From JBAWVR01 sp964583845 (lineage in GTDB: Bacteria > Patescibacteriota > Minisyncoccia > Phycocordibacterales > GWA1-40-21): 41,118 nt of DNA. The notes under the pieces were generated by a model. It was not told the origin of the DNA. It saw nothing but the letters and a program-made list of their open reading frames with translations, and ran no database searches. Positions within the stretch are counted from its first letter, which is position 1; every line of letters starts with the position of its first letter. This document shows positions 1 through 6,317 of this stretch, in pieces. The translations under genes and the position numbers were made by a program. Where the stretch lies: contig CAZOXG010000002.1 of NCBI GenBank assembly GCA_964583845.1, positions 1-41,118 on the forward strand, read 5' to 3'.

Positions 1-65
1 GAAGCGGTTTTGTTTTTCTTATCATTCCTAGCTAGGTATACTAATAGTTAAAAAAGGAATAAAAA

Positions 66-97
66 AACAGAGGTCGGATAATGATCCTTCCTCTGTT
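66..97 (-). terminator. Intrinsic terminator of the SPFH/membrane-protein operon
   Basis: An 8-bp outer stem (AACAGAGG/CCTCTGTT) and a 4-bp inner stem (GGAT/ATCC) are followed, on the minus strand, by a run of seven T. It lies just past the stop of the membrane protein gene. Confidence 0.8.
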
Positions 98-119
98 CGC
101 GCTATAGGCTGAGTGGTCC

Positions 120-1247
120 CTAGAAAGGACGGTACTTGAGCCTTATGGCACACGGGAAACCGGGTGGGACGTTCTGTTTAACGCCTGACACCATGAACTG
201 GACATCTGTTGCCCCGGCGGGCATGGACAGATGAGTCTGGTCGTCGCTGTCATAGGTCCGGAACTCCTTCGGATATCCGCCTTCCATTTTGTAGCAGGCG
301 GTGACGATGAAGCCAGACGACGCGGTTGCCCAGTTGAGATAACACAGACCTCTCTTGACTGGATAACCACTCGACCACTTGTCGGTAACTGTTATTACTG
401 TATCTGCAGGCACTGACTGTGACGGGGGCGTAATGACAATGGTGTTGCCAGCGCCAGACCGTCCCCATTCGATAAACTGCATCACAACTATACAGACTAT
501 CAGCAGCATTAGAAATTCCCAGACGTTGGCGCCGGAGGGTTTAACCTTGCCGGTGCGTACAGCTGAGAATATCAGGAAGACAACAACTGCGATTATAACA
601 ATCGCGAGCCAGTGTTCAGTTACCCAATCTTTCGACGTAGTAAGCCAAGCACTGTTTGTGGACGTAGTCACGTCATTCGTAGTTGCGGTGGCTGTCGAAG
701 GGGTTACGACTTGCGTCGGAACTTCCTTACCAACTCCCACCGCCTTGTTTCCGTAGTGATAGGAGGTCCACATCAGAATCGCAATGATTGCGACAATGAT
801 TGCAGACACGAGCCAATCACGCCAGGTTACTGCAACTCGTCCGACTATTGTTGAAAACCGAGGCCCTGTCCATTTCCGGGTGAGCCAGATAATGAGGCCA
901 CCAACGACAACCGACAGACACCAGGTGGTGTACTTCTTGAAGTCAATGGAAGCACTCTTTTTTGGACTCACATTAGGAACTACAGGAACGACTTGCGTCA
1001 TTTCCTGCGGTTCGACGGGAGTGACGGTCACGACTTGCGCCGTTTCCGCTTCCGCTACCTTAATTGTCGGTGTTGGGTTATCTTGACGGTTTACGACCCA
1101 GAAGGCCGTACCCCAAATCAAAACAACTACGAGGATGGTTACCCATCCTTTGACTGGTTTCGCCGTGACGGTGAGGTACCAGTGTTTGCTGGTGGCCCAG
1201 GCGATGAGCCCGAGCACCAGCAGGGAGAGTACCAGAATCGTATTCAT
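120..1247 (-). CDS. Membrane protein with three TM hairpins and a C-terminal globular domain
   Basis: No family recognised. The 375-residue protein contains about six hydrophobic segments in three pairs, roughly at residues 3-20 and 35-52, 108-122 and 143-160, and 212-228 and 243-260. Each pair is joined by a short basic or aromatic stretch and followed by a linker rich in Thr, Val, Ser and Pro. This suggests a triplicated TM-hairpin module. The last ~90 residues look beta-rich, contain three Cys and are probably outside the membrane. The start is supported by AAAGGAGTG about 7 nt upstream of the ATG. Its stop precedes a terminator, and it lies 14 bp after the SPFH gene, so the two are probably cotranscribed and may act together in the membrane (inference). 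Base composition is clearly GC-richer than the housekeeping genes. Confidence 0.8.
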   Translation of the reverse strand: MNTILVLSLLVLGLIAWATSKHWYLTVTAKPVKGWVTILVVVLIWGTAFWVVNRQDNPTPTIKVAEAETAQVVTVTPVEPQEMTQVVPVVPNVSPKKSASIDFKKYTTWCLSVVVGGLIIWLTRKWTGPRFSTIVGRVAVTWRDWLVSAIIVAIIAILMWTSYHYGNKAVGVGKEVPTQVVTPSTATATTNDVTTSTNSAWLTTSKDWVTEHWLAIVIIAVVVFLIFSAVRTGKVKPSGANVWEFLMLLIVCIVVMQFIEWGRSGAGNTIVITPPSQSVPADTVITVTDKWSSGYPVKRGLCYLNWATASSGFIVTACYKMEGGYPKEFRTYDSDDQTHLSMPAGATDVQFMVSGVKQNVPPGFPCAIRLKYRPF

Positions 1248-1261
1248 ACTTCACACTCCTT

Positions 1262-2296
1262 TCAATGTGTACTGCCACTATCGGTAACAGTTGGGGGTTT
1301 GGCGCCGATATACAGATTTGTAAGTTGCGGCGTATTCTTGAGTTGCATGCCGAGCATGGCTAGACTAACATCCGTTCCCGGGGGGAGGTTGTCAATCAGG
1401 GCTTTGATTTCGGCCTTGGTGGCGTCGCCACGAGCCGTACCAAGGCGTTGGATCTGAGCGGCTTGAGCAATAGATTCAATTTCCAGAATCTTTGCTGCGT
1501 TGTCAGCTATCTTTCTTTGGCGCTCTAGCTCCTGCGCTTGTTTTGTATCTTCCTGGCCGCTCATGGCAACCTTTTGCAAGGTTTTGACCACATCTTTTTC
1601 AGTGAGATCAACACCCGTTCGTGATAGGGCTATTATTTCAAGTCCTGTTTGTTCTTCAATCTGAGTAGTGAAGGACCCTGCGGGCGCCGGTGGGGGCAAG
1701 GTTACTTTTAGGTATTCGCGGAGAGCTACTGCAATATCGCATTCTGTGCCGTTATACATAACCTTGCCATTGTAGACAAGCATGATGTTGTCTTGCGTAC
1801 CGATGATGCTTGTCATCGCCGCATTGATGATACCTAGGATGACTTTTTTAATTTCATCCTCACCGACAAGAAACATAGCCGTGTAAGCTTGTTTCGTTTC
1901 GGTTGTTAGGTTGAAGTGAAACACAAAGGGGACACCTTTAAGTTCCACTGGCAACGTCTCAAGATTCTCAAACACTTGACGATACTTCATTTTCAGAATC
2001 CTGCCCTTATTGGGAATCAGGCCCATGAAGAAATATCCGGTCGTGTGGGCAAACAGTGCACGAAGCGGTCCGACGGGGGCACCTTTTGGCTGACGATCAC
2101 CATTCTGGTCAAAGTGTTTGTCCTTTAACCCACAGTTAATCTCTAGGAGATTTCCCGCTTTGTTGGTGATCGCAATCACCGTGCCTTCTGGCCGTTCGGT
2201 GAATAGTGCGGGAAGCTTTTTGGGGAGCTTGAAAAGCACCCAGAAAGTTAAGACAAAAAACAGAAACCAGAAACCGATAAATAAGTAAGTAAACAT
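1262..2296 (-). CDS. SPFH/band-7-like membrane-anchored protein
   Basis: The 344-residue protein has one N-terminal TM segment (about residues 2-24), a central SPFH-like mixed alpha/beta region (about 40-235) and a helical, Gln/Ala/Glu-rich stretch (about 240-310) resembling the coiled coil after stomatin/prohibitin-type domains. Family assignment is by overall pattern and is moderate. SPFH proteins oligomerise on membranes and organise partner membrane proteins; the next gene encodes a multi-TM protein that could be such a partner (inference). The second ATG is preferred because AAGGAG lies 7-8 nt before it, whereas the upstream ATG is only a base or two from the SD. A sigma70-like promoter lies about 110 bp upstream. 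Confidence 0.7.
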   Translation of the reverse strand: MFTYLFIGFWFLFFVLTFWVLFKLPKKLPALFTERPEGTVIAITNKAGNLLEINCGLKDKHFDQNGDRQPKGAPVGPLRALFAHTTGYFFMGLIPNKGRILKMKYRQVFENLETLPVELKGVPFVFHFNLTTETKQAYTAMFLVGEDEIKKVILGIINAAMTSIIGTQDNIMLVYNGKVMYNGTECDIAVALREYLKVTLPPPAPAGSFTTQIEEQTGLEIIALSRTGVDLTEKDVVKTLQKVAMSGQEDTKQAQELERQRKIADNAAKILEIESIAQAAQIQRLGTARGDATKAEIKALIDNLPPGTDVSLAMLGMQLKNTPQLTNLYIGAKPPTVTDSGSTH

Positions 2297-2407
2297 GACC
2301 ATTCTCCTTTTTCCAAGACACTATTGTTTTGACAAGGAATGAAGGCTGGCAAACAGGCCAAACTTCAACATCTGAAAGGGCATATAGGCTCCTTTCTTCC
2401 GTATTCT

Positions 2408-2436
2408 ATATTAGCACAAAAGAAGACTAAAGTCAA
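2408..2436 (-). promoter_or_regulatory. sigma70-type promoter of the SPFH operon
   Basis: On the minus strand TTGACT and TAATAT are separated by exactly 17 bp, upstream of the SPFH gene. The leader is about 105 nt long and holds a short inverted repeat (GGCTGGCAAACAGGCC region, near 2344-2364). Confidence 0.7.
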
Positions 2437-2506
2437 GGTAGAAGTGGGGAAGTTGGAATAGCTGGATTGGTGGGGAAATAGGGCTAGTATTAAGGTGCGT
2501 TTAGGG

Positions 2507-2535
2507 TTGACTTTATAATCAAAATAAAGAATAAT
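2507..2535 (+). promoter_or_regulatory. Promoter of tRNA-Leu(UAG)
   Basis: TTGACT and AATAAT are 17 bp apart, ending 10 bp before the first base of the tRNA. Confidence 0.65.
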
Positions 2536-2545
2536 CTATGTTAAT

Positions 2546-2626
2546 GCGCGGGTGGTGAAATGGCAGACACGCTAGCCTTAGGAGCTAGTGCCGCAAGGCA
2601 TGGAGGTTCAAGTCCTCTCCCGCGCA
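2546..2626 (+). tRNA. tRNA-Leu (anticodon UAG)
   Basis: Class II tRNA. The acceptor is GCGCGGG/CCCGCGC with discriminator A. The anticodon loop is CTTAGGA on a CTAGC/GCTAG stem, the long variable arm is TGCCGCAAGGCA, and the T-loop is TTCAAGT. CCA is not encoded. Confidence 0.95.
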
Positions 2627-2630
2627 CAAA

Positions 2631-2655
2631 CAAACTGACTAAAAGTCAGTTTTTT
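2631..2655 (+). terminator. Terminator of tRNA-Leu(UAG)
   Basis: The stem AAACTGACT/AGTCAGTTT is followed by a T run, directly behind the tRNA. It also forms the centre of the larger inverted repeat between the tRNA 3' end and its inverted copy. Confidence 0.85.
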
Positions 2656-2657
2656 GT

Positions 2658-2832
2658 TGCGCGGGAAGCAACCTCTGGGAGAGGTTGCGTGAGGACTTGA
2701 AAGGCGGAGCAAATTTTTGATAGTAGTCAAAAATGCGAGCCGGGGTCGAGAAATTTTACGAGCGACGGCGAGTAAAATATTCGTGACCAAGTCCTCTCCT
2801 TAAAGTCGAGGGAAAGACTCCTCTCCCGCGCA
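2658..2832 (+). mobile_element. tRNA-tail element behind tRNA-Leu(UAG)
   Basis: In order: (1) an inverted copy of the tRNA 3' end, TGCGCGGGA (2658-2666) and GAGGACTTGAA (2691-2701), split by a 24-bp hairpin insert (2667-2690); (2) the core in tRNA sense (about 2702-2788), with AGGCGGAG, an inner hairpin around TTTTTGATAGTAGTCAAAAA, CGGGGTCGAG, GAGCGACGGCGA and a TGACC border; (3) a direct, partly decayed tRNA tail (AAGTCCTCTCC at 2789-2799, and again CTCCTCTCCCGCGCA at 2818-2832). No ORF is credible. It fills most of the gap before the next gene. An integrative, gene-end-duplicating element is an inference. Confidence 0.7.
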
Positions 2833-2945
2833 TAAGTGAGGACAAGACTGTTAATAATTATTTTGCAAAAATACATTGGAAAATGGTATAATTTACTGAT
2901 AGCTGATTGCTTTTGCAACCCCAAATATACAAAAATCATAATATT

Positions 2946-3635
2946 ATGAAAAATAAAATTACTAGTTTGGTTGGCGCCATTTTCTTTTTTCTTGGTATCG
3001 GCATACTTATAGGGGGGATTTTCGAATACAAGAGCAACCAGCAATTCCTTCAATCGTCCCAAAAAAGTACTGGAATTGTTACAGATTTAATTCTTGGTGA
3101 TTCTGTTTACTACCCAGTGCTACAATTCCGTACACTTGCAAATAAGACAATTGATTTTAAATCATCAGTAGGTAGCAATCCTCCCTCGTATCGAGTAGGA
3201 GATACTGTGGAAATTTATTACAATCCGACGGATCCATATTCAGCAAAAATATCTGATTTCTGGTCGAATTGGTTTGGAGTTATAATCACTGGTTTTCTTG
3301 GCACTATATTCACGTTTTTGGGTGGAATATTTCTAGGCAGTATGATCAGATCTAGTATGAAGAAAAAATGGTTGTTACAATATGGAAAAAGGATTTCTTC
3401 CGAATTTCAAAAAGTAGAAATAAATGAAAGTTTCTCTGCTAACGGAATTCATCCTTACATTATCGTAAGTCAGTGGCAAGACCCAGAAACCAGAACAATT
3501 CATATCTTTAAAAGTGAAAATATTATGTATAATCCAGAAAAATATATTACTAATAAAAGTATAGATGTGTTAGTAGATCCCATGAATTGTAAAAAATATT
3601 ATACGGACATTAGTTTCTTGCCAAAGTCAGAGTGA
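2946..3635 (+). CDS. DUF3592-like membrane protein
   Basis: A 229-residue protein with a TM segment at about residues 6-26, an extracytoplasmic beta-rich region (about 35-95) typical of DUF3592 proteins (pattern: a converted bond pair near GDTVEIYYNPTDP), a second TM at about 105-127 and a second globular part. Function of DUF3592 is unknown. The ATG at 2946 is preferred over the one at 2907 because a TATAAT-like box sits at about 2886, which leaves too little room for the earlier start. There is no Shine-Dalgarno sequence. Confidence 0.7.
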   Translation: MKNKITSLVGAIFFFLGIGILIGGIFEYKSNQQFLQSSQKSTGIVTDLILGDSVYYPVLQFRTLANKTIDFKSSVGSNPPSYRVGDTVEIYYNPTDPYSAKISDFWSNWFGVIITGFLGTIFTFLGGIFLGSMIRSSMKKKWLLQYGKRISSEFQKVEINESFSANGIHPYIIVSQWQDPETRTIHIFKSENIMYNPEKYITNKSIDVLVDPMNCKKYYTDISFLPKSE

Positions 3636-3699
3636 AATTATTAATGTACTAAATATCTTCTTCCTCTGGTTCGCTGCAGCGACCTCAGTCGAAACTCAG

Positions 3700-3981
3700 T
3701 ATCGAATTATGGCGCAAAGTGGTGCACTATGTGGGCAACAACTTTTGTCTTTTGTGTGCTCAAGACAAAGATTCTATAAGTAGGAATTTCTTCCTCGACT
3801 AAAACTTCGTCGTCGGGCCACAAAGGCCACTTCCATTTTCTAACACGGAGTACCGTGAAGAAAATCAGGTCGCTCGGTTTTGTCTGGGCACGCTCTCGCA
3901 TGACTTTCTACTGAAAGTCATTGGCTCCGAGCTTCGAATCCTACTCGCAAGTGATAACATCACTTGCTTGGGTGCACAATT
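3700..3981 (-). mobile_element. Degraded tRNA-tail element behind tRNA-Lys
   Basis: The intact part is the inverted tRNA-Lys tail TTCGAATCCTAC (3933-3944) and GGGTGCACAATT (about 3970-3981). A 24-bp hairpin (GCAAGTGATAACATCACTTGC) splits it at the T-stem/acceptor boundary, as at tRNA-Leu(UAG). Further out are a hairpin at 3902-3919 (GACTTTC/GAAAGTC), a GGCTCCGAGCTTCGAA border like the GGCCTCCGCCTTTCGA border of other copies, and possible diverged tRNA-tail traces near 3700-3725 and 3780. The conserved core is not clearly recognisable, so this is the weakest member. The 64-codon ORF across it is not credible. Confidence 0.5.
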
Positions 3982-3982
3982 A

Positions 3983-4009
3983 AAAAAACTGCTACGCGCA
4001 GTTTTTTTT
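3983..4009 (-). terminator. Terminator of tRNA-Lys
   Basis: The stem AAAAAAACTGC/GCAGTTTTTTTT lies immediately behind the tRNA, in the centre of a ~52-bp near-perfect inverted repeat (3970-4021). Confidence 0.8.
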
Positions 4010-4014
4010 AATTG

Positions 4015-4087
4015 TGCACCCAGTAGGATTCGAACCTACGACCTTGTCCTTAAGAGGGACCTGCTCTACCAACTGAGCTATGGATGC
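4015..4087 (-). tRNA. tRNA-Lys (anticodon CUU)
   Basis: The acceptor is GCATCCA/TGGGTGC with discriminator A. The D-arm is GCTC/GAGC, the anticodon loop is CTCTTAA and the T-arm is GTAGG-TTCGAAT-CCTAC. The outermost anticodon-stem pair is a G-A mismatch. Confidence 0.92.
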
Positions 4088-4306
4088 ATTTTTACCTAAT
4101 AAAAGTAACAGTTATTTTAAGAAAAATCAAGTAATTTTGCTTTCATTGACATTTATTGATTTGTAAGGTAATTTAAAAACCAGTTCTTTATATATTATTT
4201 CGCTTTAGCAGACAGTATCTTTATTATATGATTTTGTCTGCTACAGCGAAAAACCCGATGTGGGCTAAGCTGAGCAGTATGTAAACTGCTAAGTAGGAGA
4301 AAGACA

Positions 4307-5014
4307 ATGAAACACTCATCGGCAATCCAAATGCTCAGGTTGTCTGAGCTGATCGCAAAGGGGTCAGAACATGCTTTAGAGAGGATTCTTCGGAATCCTG
4401 GAGTCTTTAAAGACCTTCTTGAGGCGGCTGAAATGAGAGAGGGAGATAATCGCTTTCATGGTCAGTCTCGCTGGGAAATTCGCAAGGCCCTTGGTCTTAG
4501 CAAATATCCAGCACCCGAAGTCTTTCAGATCTCTGTTGATGTTAACCCGTCGGTTAGTATTGAAGATTTGATTGGACTTGGAAAGTATCAGTATGTAAGT
4601 GCTGCTATGCAAGAGTCCATCAAGAACAATTTATTTGCCCGGGCCGAAAAGTCTGGAAAGGTTAAGATTTCTATCCTTCACTTTGATAGGGATATCATTT
4701 CCTACAATTCTGGTCACGAAATGTTGGAGGAGGTTGATCCAACTACGATTGAGAAAGAGATGCAAATAATCAATTGCATTCCTTTTAGTCCGAAGTATCG
4801 TCCGTTAAATATTGACGAACTTTTGGCGGTCGGGAGTCAGAAACCCGAGATCCAAAAGAAGTTCCCTTTGGTTGCCTATGGTTTGTTCTCTGGTCAGGCA
4901 AATGTTGCCTTGGACGACAGCGGACCACGACCTGAGCACCGCCGGTTGGTCGAATACAACTTCGACTGTAATGCCTTCTATGACTTCTACCGCATCCTTG
5001 CGGTGGAGACATAA
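4307..5014 (+). CDS. Hypothetical protein (235 aa)
   Basis: No family recognised. The protein appears soluble, with no signal peptide or TM segment. The N-terminal ~90 residues look helical and the middle mixed. The start is set by TAGGAGAAAGACA before the ATG. Composition is GC-richer than the neighbouring DUF3592 gene. The leader (about 4200-4306) contains an inverted repeat, CGCTTTAGCAGACA with TGTCTGCTACAGCG, that could be an operator or leader hairpin. No clear terminator is seen. It belongs to the orphan single-gene class of this window. Confidence 0.75.
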   Translation: MKHSSAIQMLRLSELIAKGSEHALERILRNPGVFKDLLEAAEMREGDNRFHGQSRWEIRKALGLSKYPAPEVFQISVDVNPSVSIEDLIGLGKYQYVSAAMQESIKNNLFARAEKSGKVKISILHFDRDIISYNSGHEMLEEVDPTTIEKEMQIINCIPFSPKYRPLNIDELLAVGSQKPEIQKKFPLVAYGLFSGQANVALDDSGPRPEHRRLVEYNFDCNAFYDFYRILAVET

Positions 5015-5121
5015 TCACACATGTTTCTACAACCCGTGCATCTGAATAAGGTGTGTGGGATTTTTTTATGTAAGAATATAATATTAAACATAATGGGGAT
5101 TTGGTGACAAATATTTTCCAA

Positions 5122-5379
5122 GTGCCCAGGATGGGACTCGGTCAGGAATAATTTTCTTATCGACACAAGAAAATTTTCACGACCATTACATGGTCAGTAC
5201 ACCATTTTGGATATTTTATTTCGTTACACTCATAAAATATCTCACAAGGTCTTTCGGTTGGGTCCCTTACCCAATCCTCAACCTGCCTCGCGGCTGGGCA
5301 TTGCTATACCCAGACCCTCTGCCTAAGAAAAATCGGCAAAGGGTACGCTCCGCTTTTCGAGTTCCACCCTATCGGGCAC
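5122..5379 (-). mobile_element. Older tRNA-tail element(s) behind tRNA-Leu(UAA)
   Basis: On the plus strand it opens with a diverged tRNA tail, GTGCCCAGGATGGGACTCG (two changes from the tRNA), running into GGTCAGGAATA and the AT-rich hairpin ending in CACGACC at 5184. A further degenerate core follows, and it closes with an inverted tail (TCGAGTTCCACCCTATCGGG, 5358-5377). The tail copies are more diverged than those of the inner copy, so this is the older layer. An AAATATTTTC trace at 5109 suggests yet another truncated copy. Confidence 0.55.
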
Positions 5380-5395
5380 ATACAAAAAAACAGCT

Positions 5396-5482
5396 TGGTG
5401 GACTCGGTCACAGGTTTTTGCTTGCTAGCAAAACCCGCGACCCCGACTCGGCCCGTCGGCCTCCGTCTTTCGAGTCCCACGA
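5396..5482 (-). mobile_element. Inner tRNA-tail element behind tRNA-Leu(UAA)
   Basis: On the plus strand: a diverged tail TGGTGGACTCG, the core from GGTCAC with hairpin GGTTTTTGC/GCAAAACCC, GCGACCCCGACTCGGCC, GGCCTCCGTCTTT, then the inverted tail CGAGTCCCAC, identical to the present tRNA. It is followed by the terminator and the tRNA. There is no ORF. Confidence 0.7.
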
Positions 5483-5519
5483 CCAAAACAAAAACGGCCA
5501 TAAGCCGTTTTTGTTTTGG
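5483..5519 (-). terminator. Terminator of tRNA-Leu(UAA)
   Basis: CCAAAACAAAAACGG pairs with CCGTTTTTGTTTTGG around a 7-nt loop, directly after the tRNA 3' end. Confidence 0.85.
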
Positions 5520-5602
5520 TGCCCGGGGTGGGACTCGAACCCGCACGGTGTTACCACCGAAAGATTTTAAGTCTTTTGCGTCTACCATTCCGCCACCCGG
5601 GC
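5520..5602 (-). tRNA. tRNA-Leu (anticodon UAA)
   Basis: The acceptor is GCCCGGG/CCCGGGC with discriminator A. The anticodon loop CTTAAAA gives UAA. There is a long variable arm (CGGTGGTAACACCG) and a T-loop TTCGAGT. Loop bases A36-A37-A38 make it a likely MiaA substrate. Confidence 0.95.
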
Positions 5603-5618
5603 GAATATATTTTTGGCC

Positions 5619-5743
5619 TTGAGGCCTGTGCAGAATGGTCAGGAATATTTTGTTCGCCGGCGCTCACAAAATTTCACGACCCTGGCTCGGCCCGGCTGAT
5701 TGCTATCAGCCGACTTCGTGGCCTCTGCCTTTCGATTCTGCCC
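5619..5743 (-). mobile_element. tRNA-tail element behind tRNA-Cys
   Basis: On the plus strand: diverged tRNA-Cys tail TTGAGGCCTGTGCAGAAT (5619-5636), core from GGTCAGGAATATTTTG, TTCGCCGGCGCTC, AAAATTTCACGACC, CTGGCTCGGCC, inner hairpin CGGCTGATTGCTATCAGCCG, GGCCTCTGCCTTTCGA, then inverted tail TTCGATTCTGCCC (5731-5743), identical to the tRNA. It lies between tRNA-Cys and tRNA-Leu(UAA), so it is also the upstream region of the latter. Confidence 0.75.
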
Positions 5744-5767
5744 GAAAAAACACTTTCGTGTTTTTTC
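5744..5767 (-). terminator. Terminator of tRNA-Cys
   Basis: GAAAAAACAC and GTGTTTTTTC form a stem around a short loop, a few bases from the tRNA 3' end. Confidence 0.85.
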
Positions 5768-5770
5768 TTG

Positions 5771-5842
5771 AGGCCTAGGGCAGAATCGAACTGCCGTATA
5801 GAGATTTTGCAGATCTCTGCCTTACCACTTGGCTACTAGGCC
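5771..5842 (-). tRNA. tRNA-Cys (anticodon GCA)
   Basis: The acceptor is GGCCTAG/CTAGGCC with the U73 discriminator typical of tRNA-Cys. The anticodon loop CTGCAAA gives GCA, and the T-loop is TTCGATT. Confidence 0.94.
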
Positions 5843-5850
5843 GATATGTT

Positions 5851-5878
5851 ATTTTACCAACACAAACAAATATCGCAA
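5851..5878 (-). promoter_or_regulatory. Promoter of tRNA-Cys
   Basis: On the minus strand TTGCGA and TAAAAT are 16 bp apart, 8 bp before the tRNA. The rest of 5843-5974 holds only AT-rich sequence and a short hairpin (GACCTTT/AAAGGTC near 5897). Confidence 0.6.
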
Positions 5879-5974
5879 TCCCTTACTGTCTTTATGACCT
5901 TTACCTGGGCAAAGGTCAGTCTTCCTTATACACTATACATATACTTTATACTATCAGGGGGAACGCTTACTATT

Positions 5975-6316
5975 CTAATTTTTATTTATCAAATCGTCAA
6001 TTTTTTGTCGGTTTTTTTCACCGCTGTCTATTTCAAAATCAAACAGTGGTGGACGTCCGATGCGAATATTGTCTATAAAATACTTATAGAATTCACTGCG
6101 ATGACGCTTGGCAAAATTCAAGGCTCCGATTTCTTTGTCTGTTGGTAAAACGGAAAAAAGAATTTTTGCATGTTTGCCGTCTTTTGATAATTTAACATCA
6201 GTTACAGTGATAAGTGAAGTTTGATTGGATTCGCGCTGTAAATATTCAGCCGCTTTCTCGCGAATAGCTTGAATTAGTTTAATATCTCTTTTGCTTTCAT
6301 TTTCTTGTATTATCAT
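5975..6316 (-). CDS. rbfA: Ribosome-binding factor A
   Basis: RbfA is a small KH-fold protein that helps mature the 16S rRNA 5' region in the 30S subunit. The 113-residue length is normal. The recognisable core is the ITVTDVKLSKDGKHAKILFS strand region (about 37-56) and the conserved order of helices. It follows infB with a 1-bp gap on the same strand, the classic infB-rbfA arrangement, which strengthens the call. No Shine-Dalgarno sequence is visible; translation is probably coupled to infB. Confidence 0.9.
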   Translation of the reverse strand: MIIQENESKRDIKLIQAIREKAAEYLQRESNQTSLITVTDVKLSKDGKHAKILFSVLPTDKEIGALNFAKRHRSEFYKYFIDNIRIGRPPLFDFEIDSGEKNRQKIDDLINKN

Positions 6317-6317
6317 T

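Noticed and set aside
1..65. Possible promoter with TATACT near 36-41
   Set aside because: No gene follows on the plus strand, and the sequence is cut by the window edge.
3707..3901. 64-codon minus-strand ORF
   Set aside because: It lies in the hairpin-rich region behind tRNA-Lys, has no ribosome site and no recognisable protein.
5190..5839. Several overlapping plus- and minus-strand ORFs of 75-126 codons
   Set aside because: They cross tRNA genes, terminators and repeat elements; the frames arise because the repeats are GC-rich.
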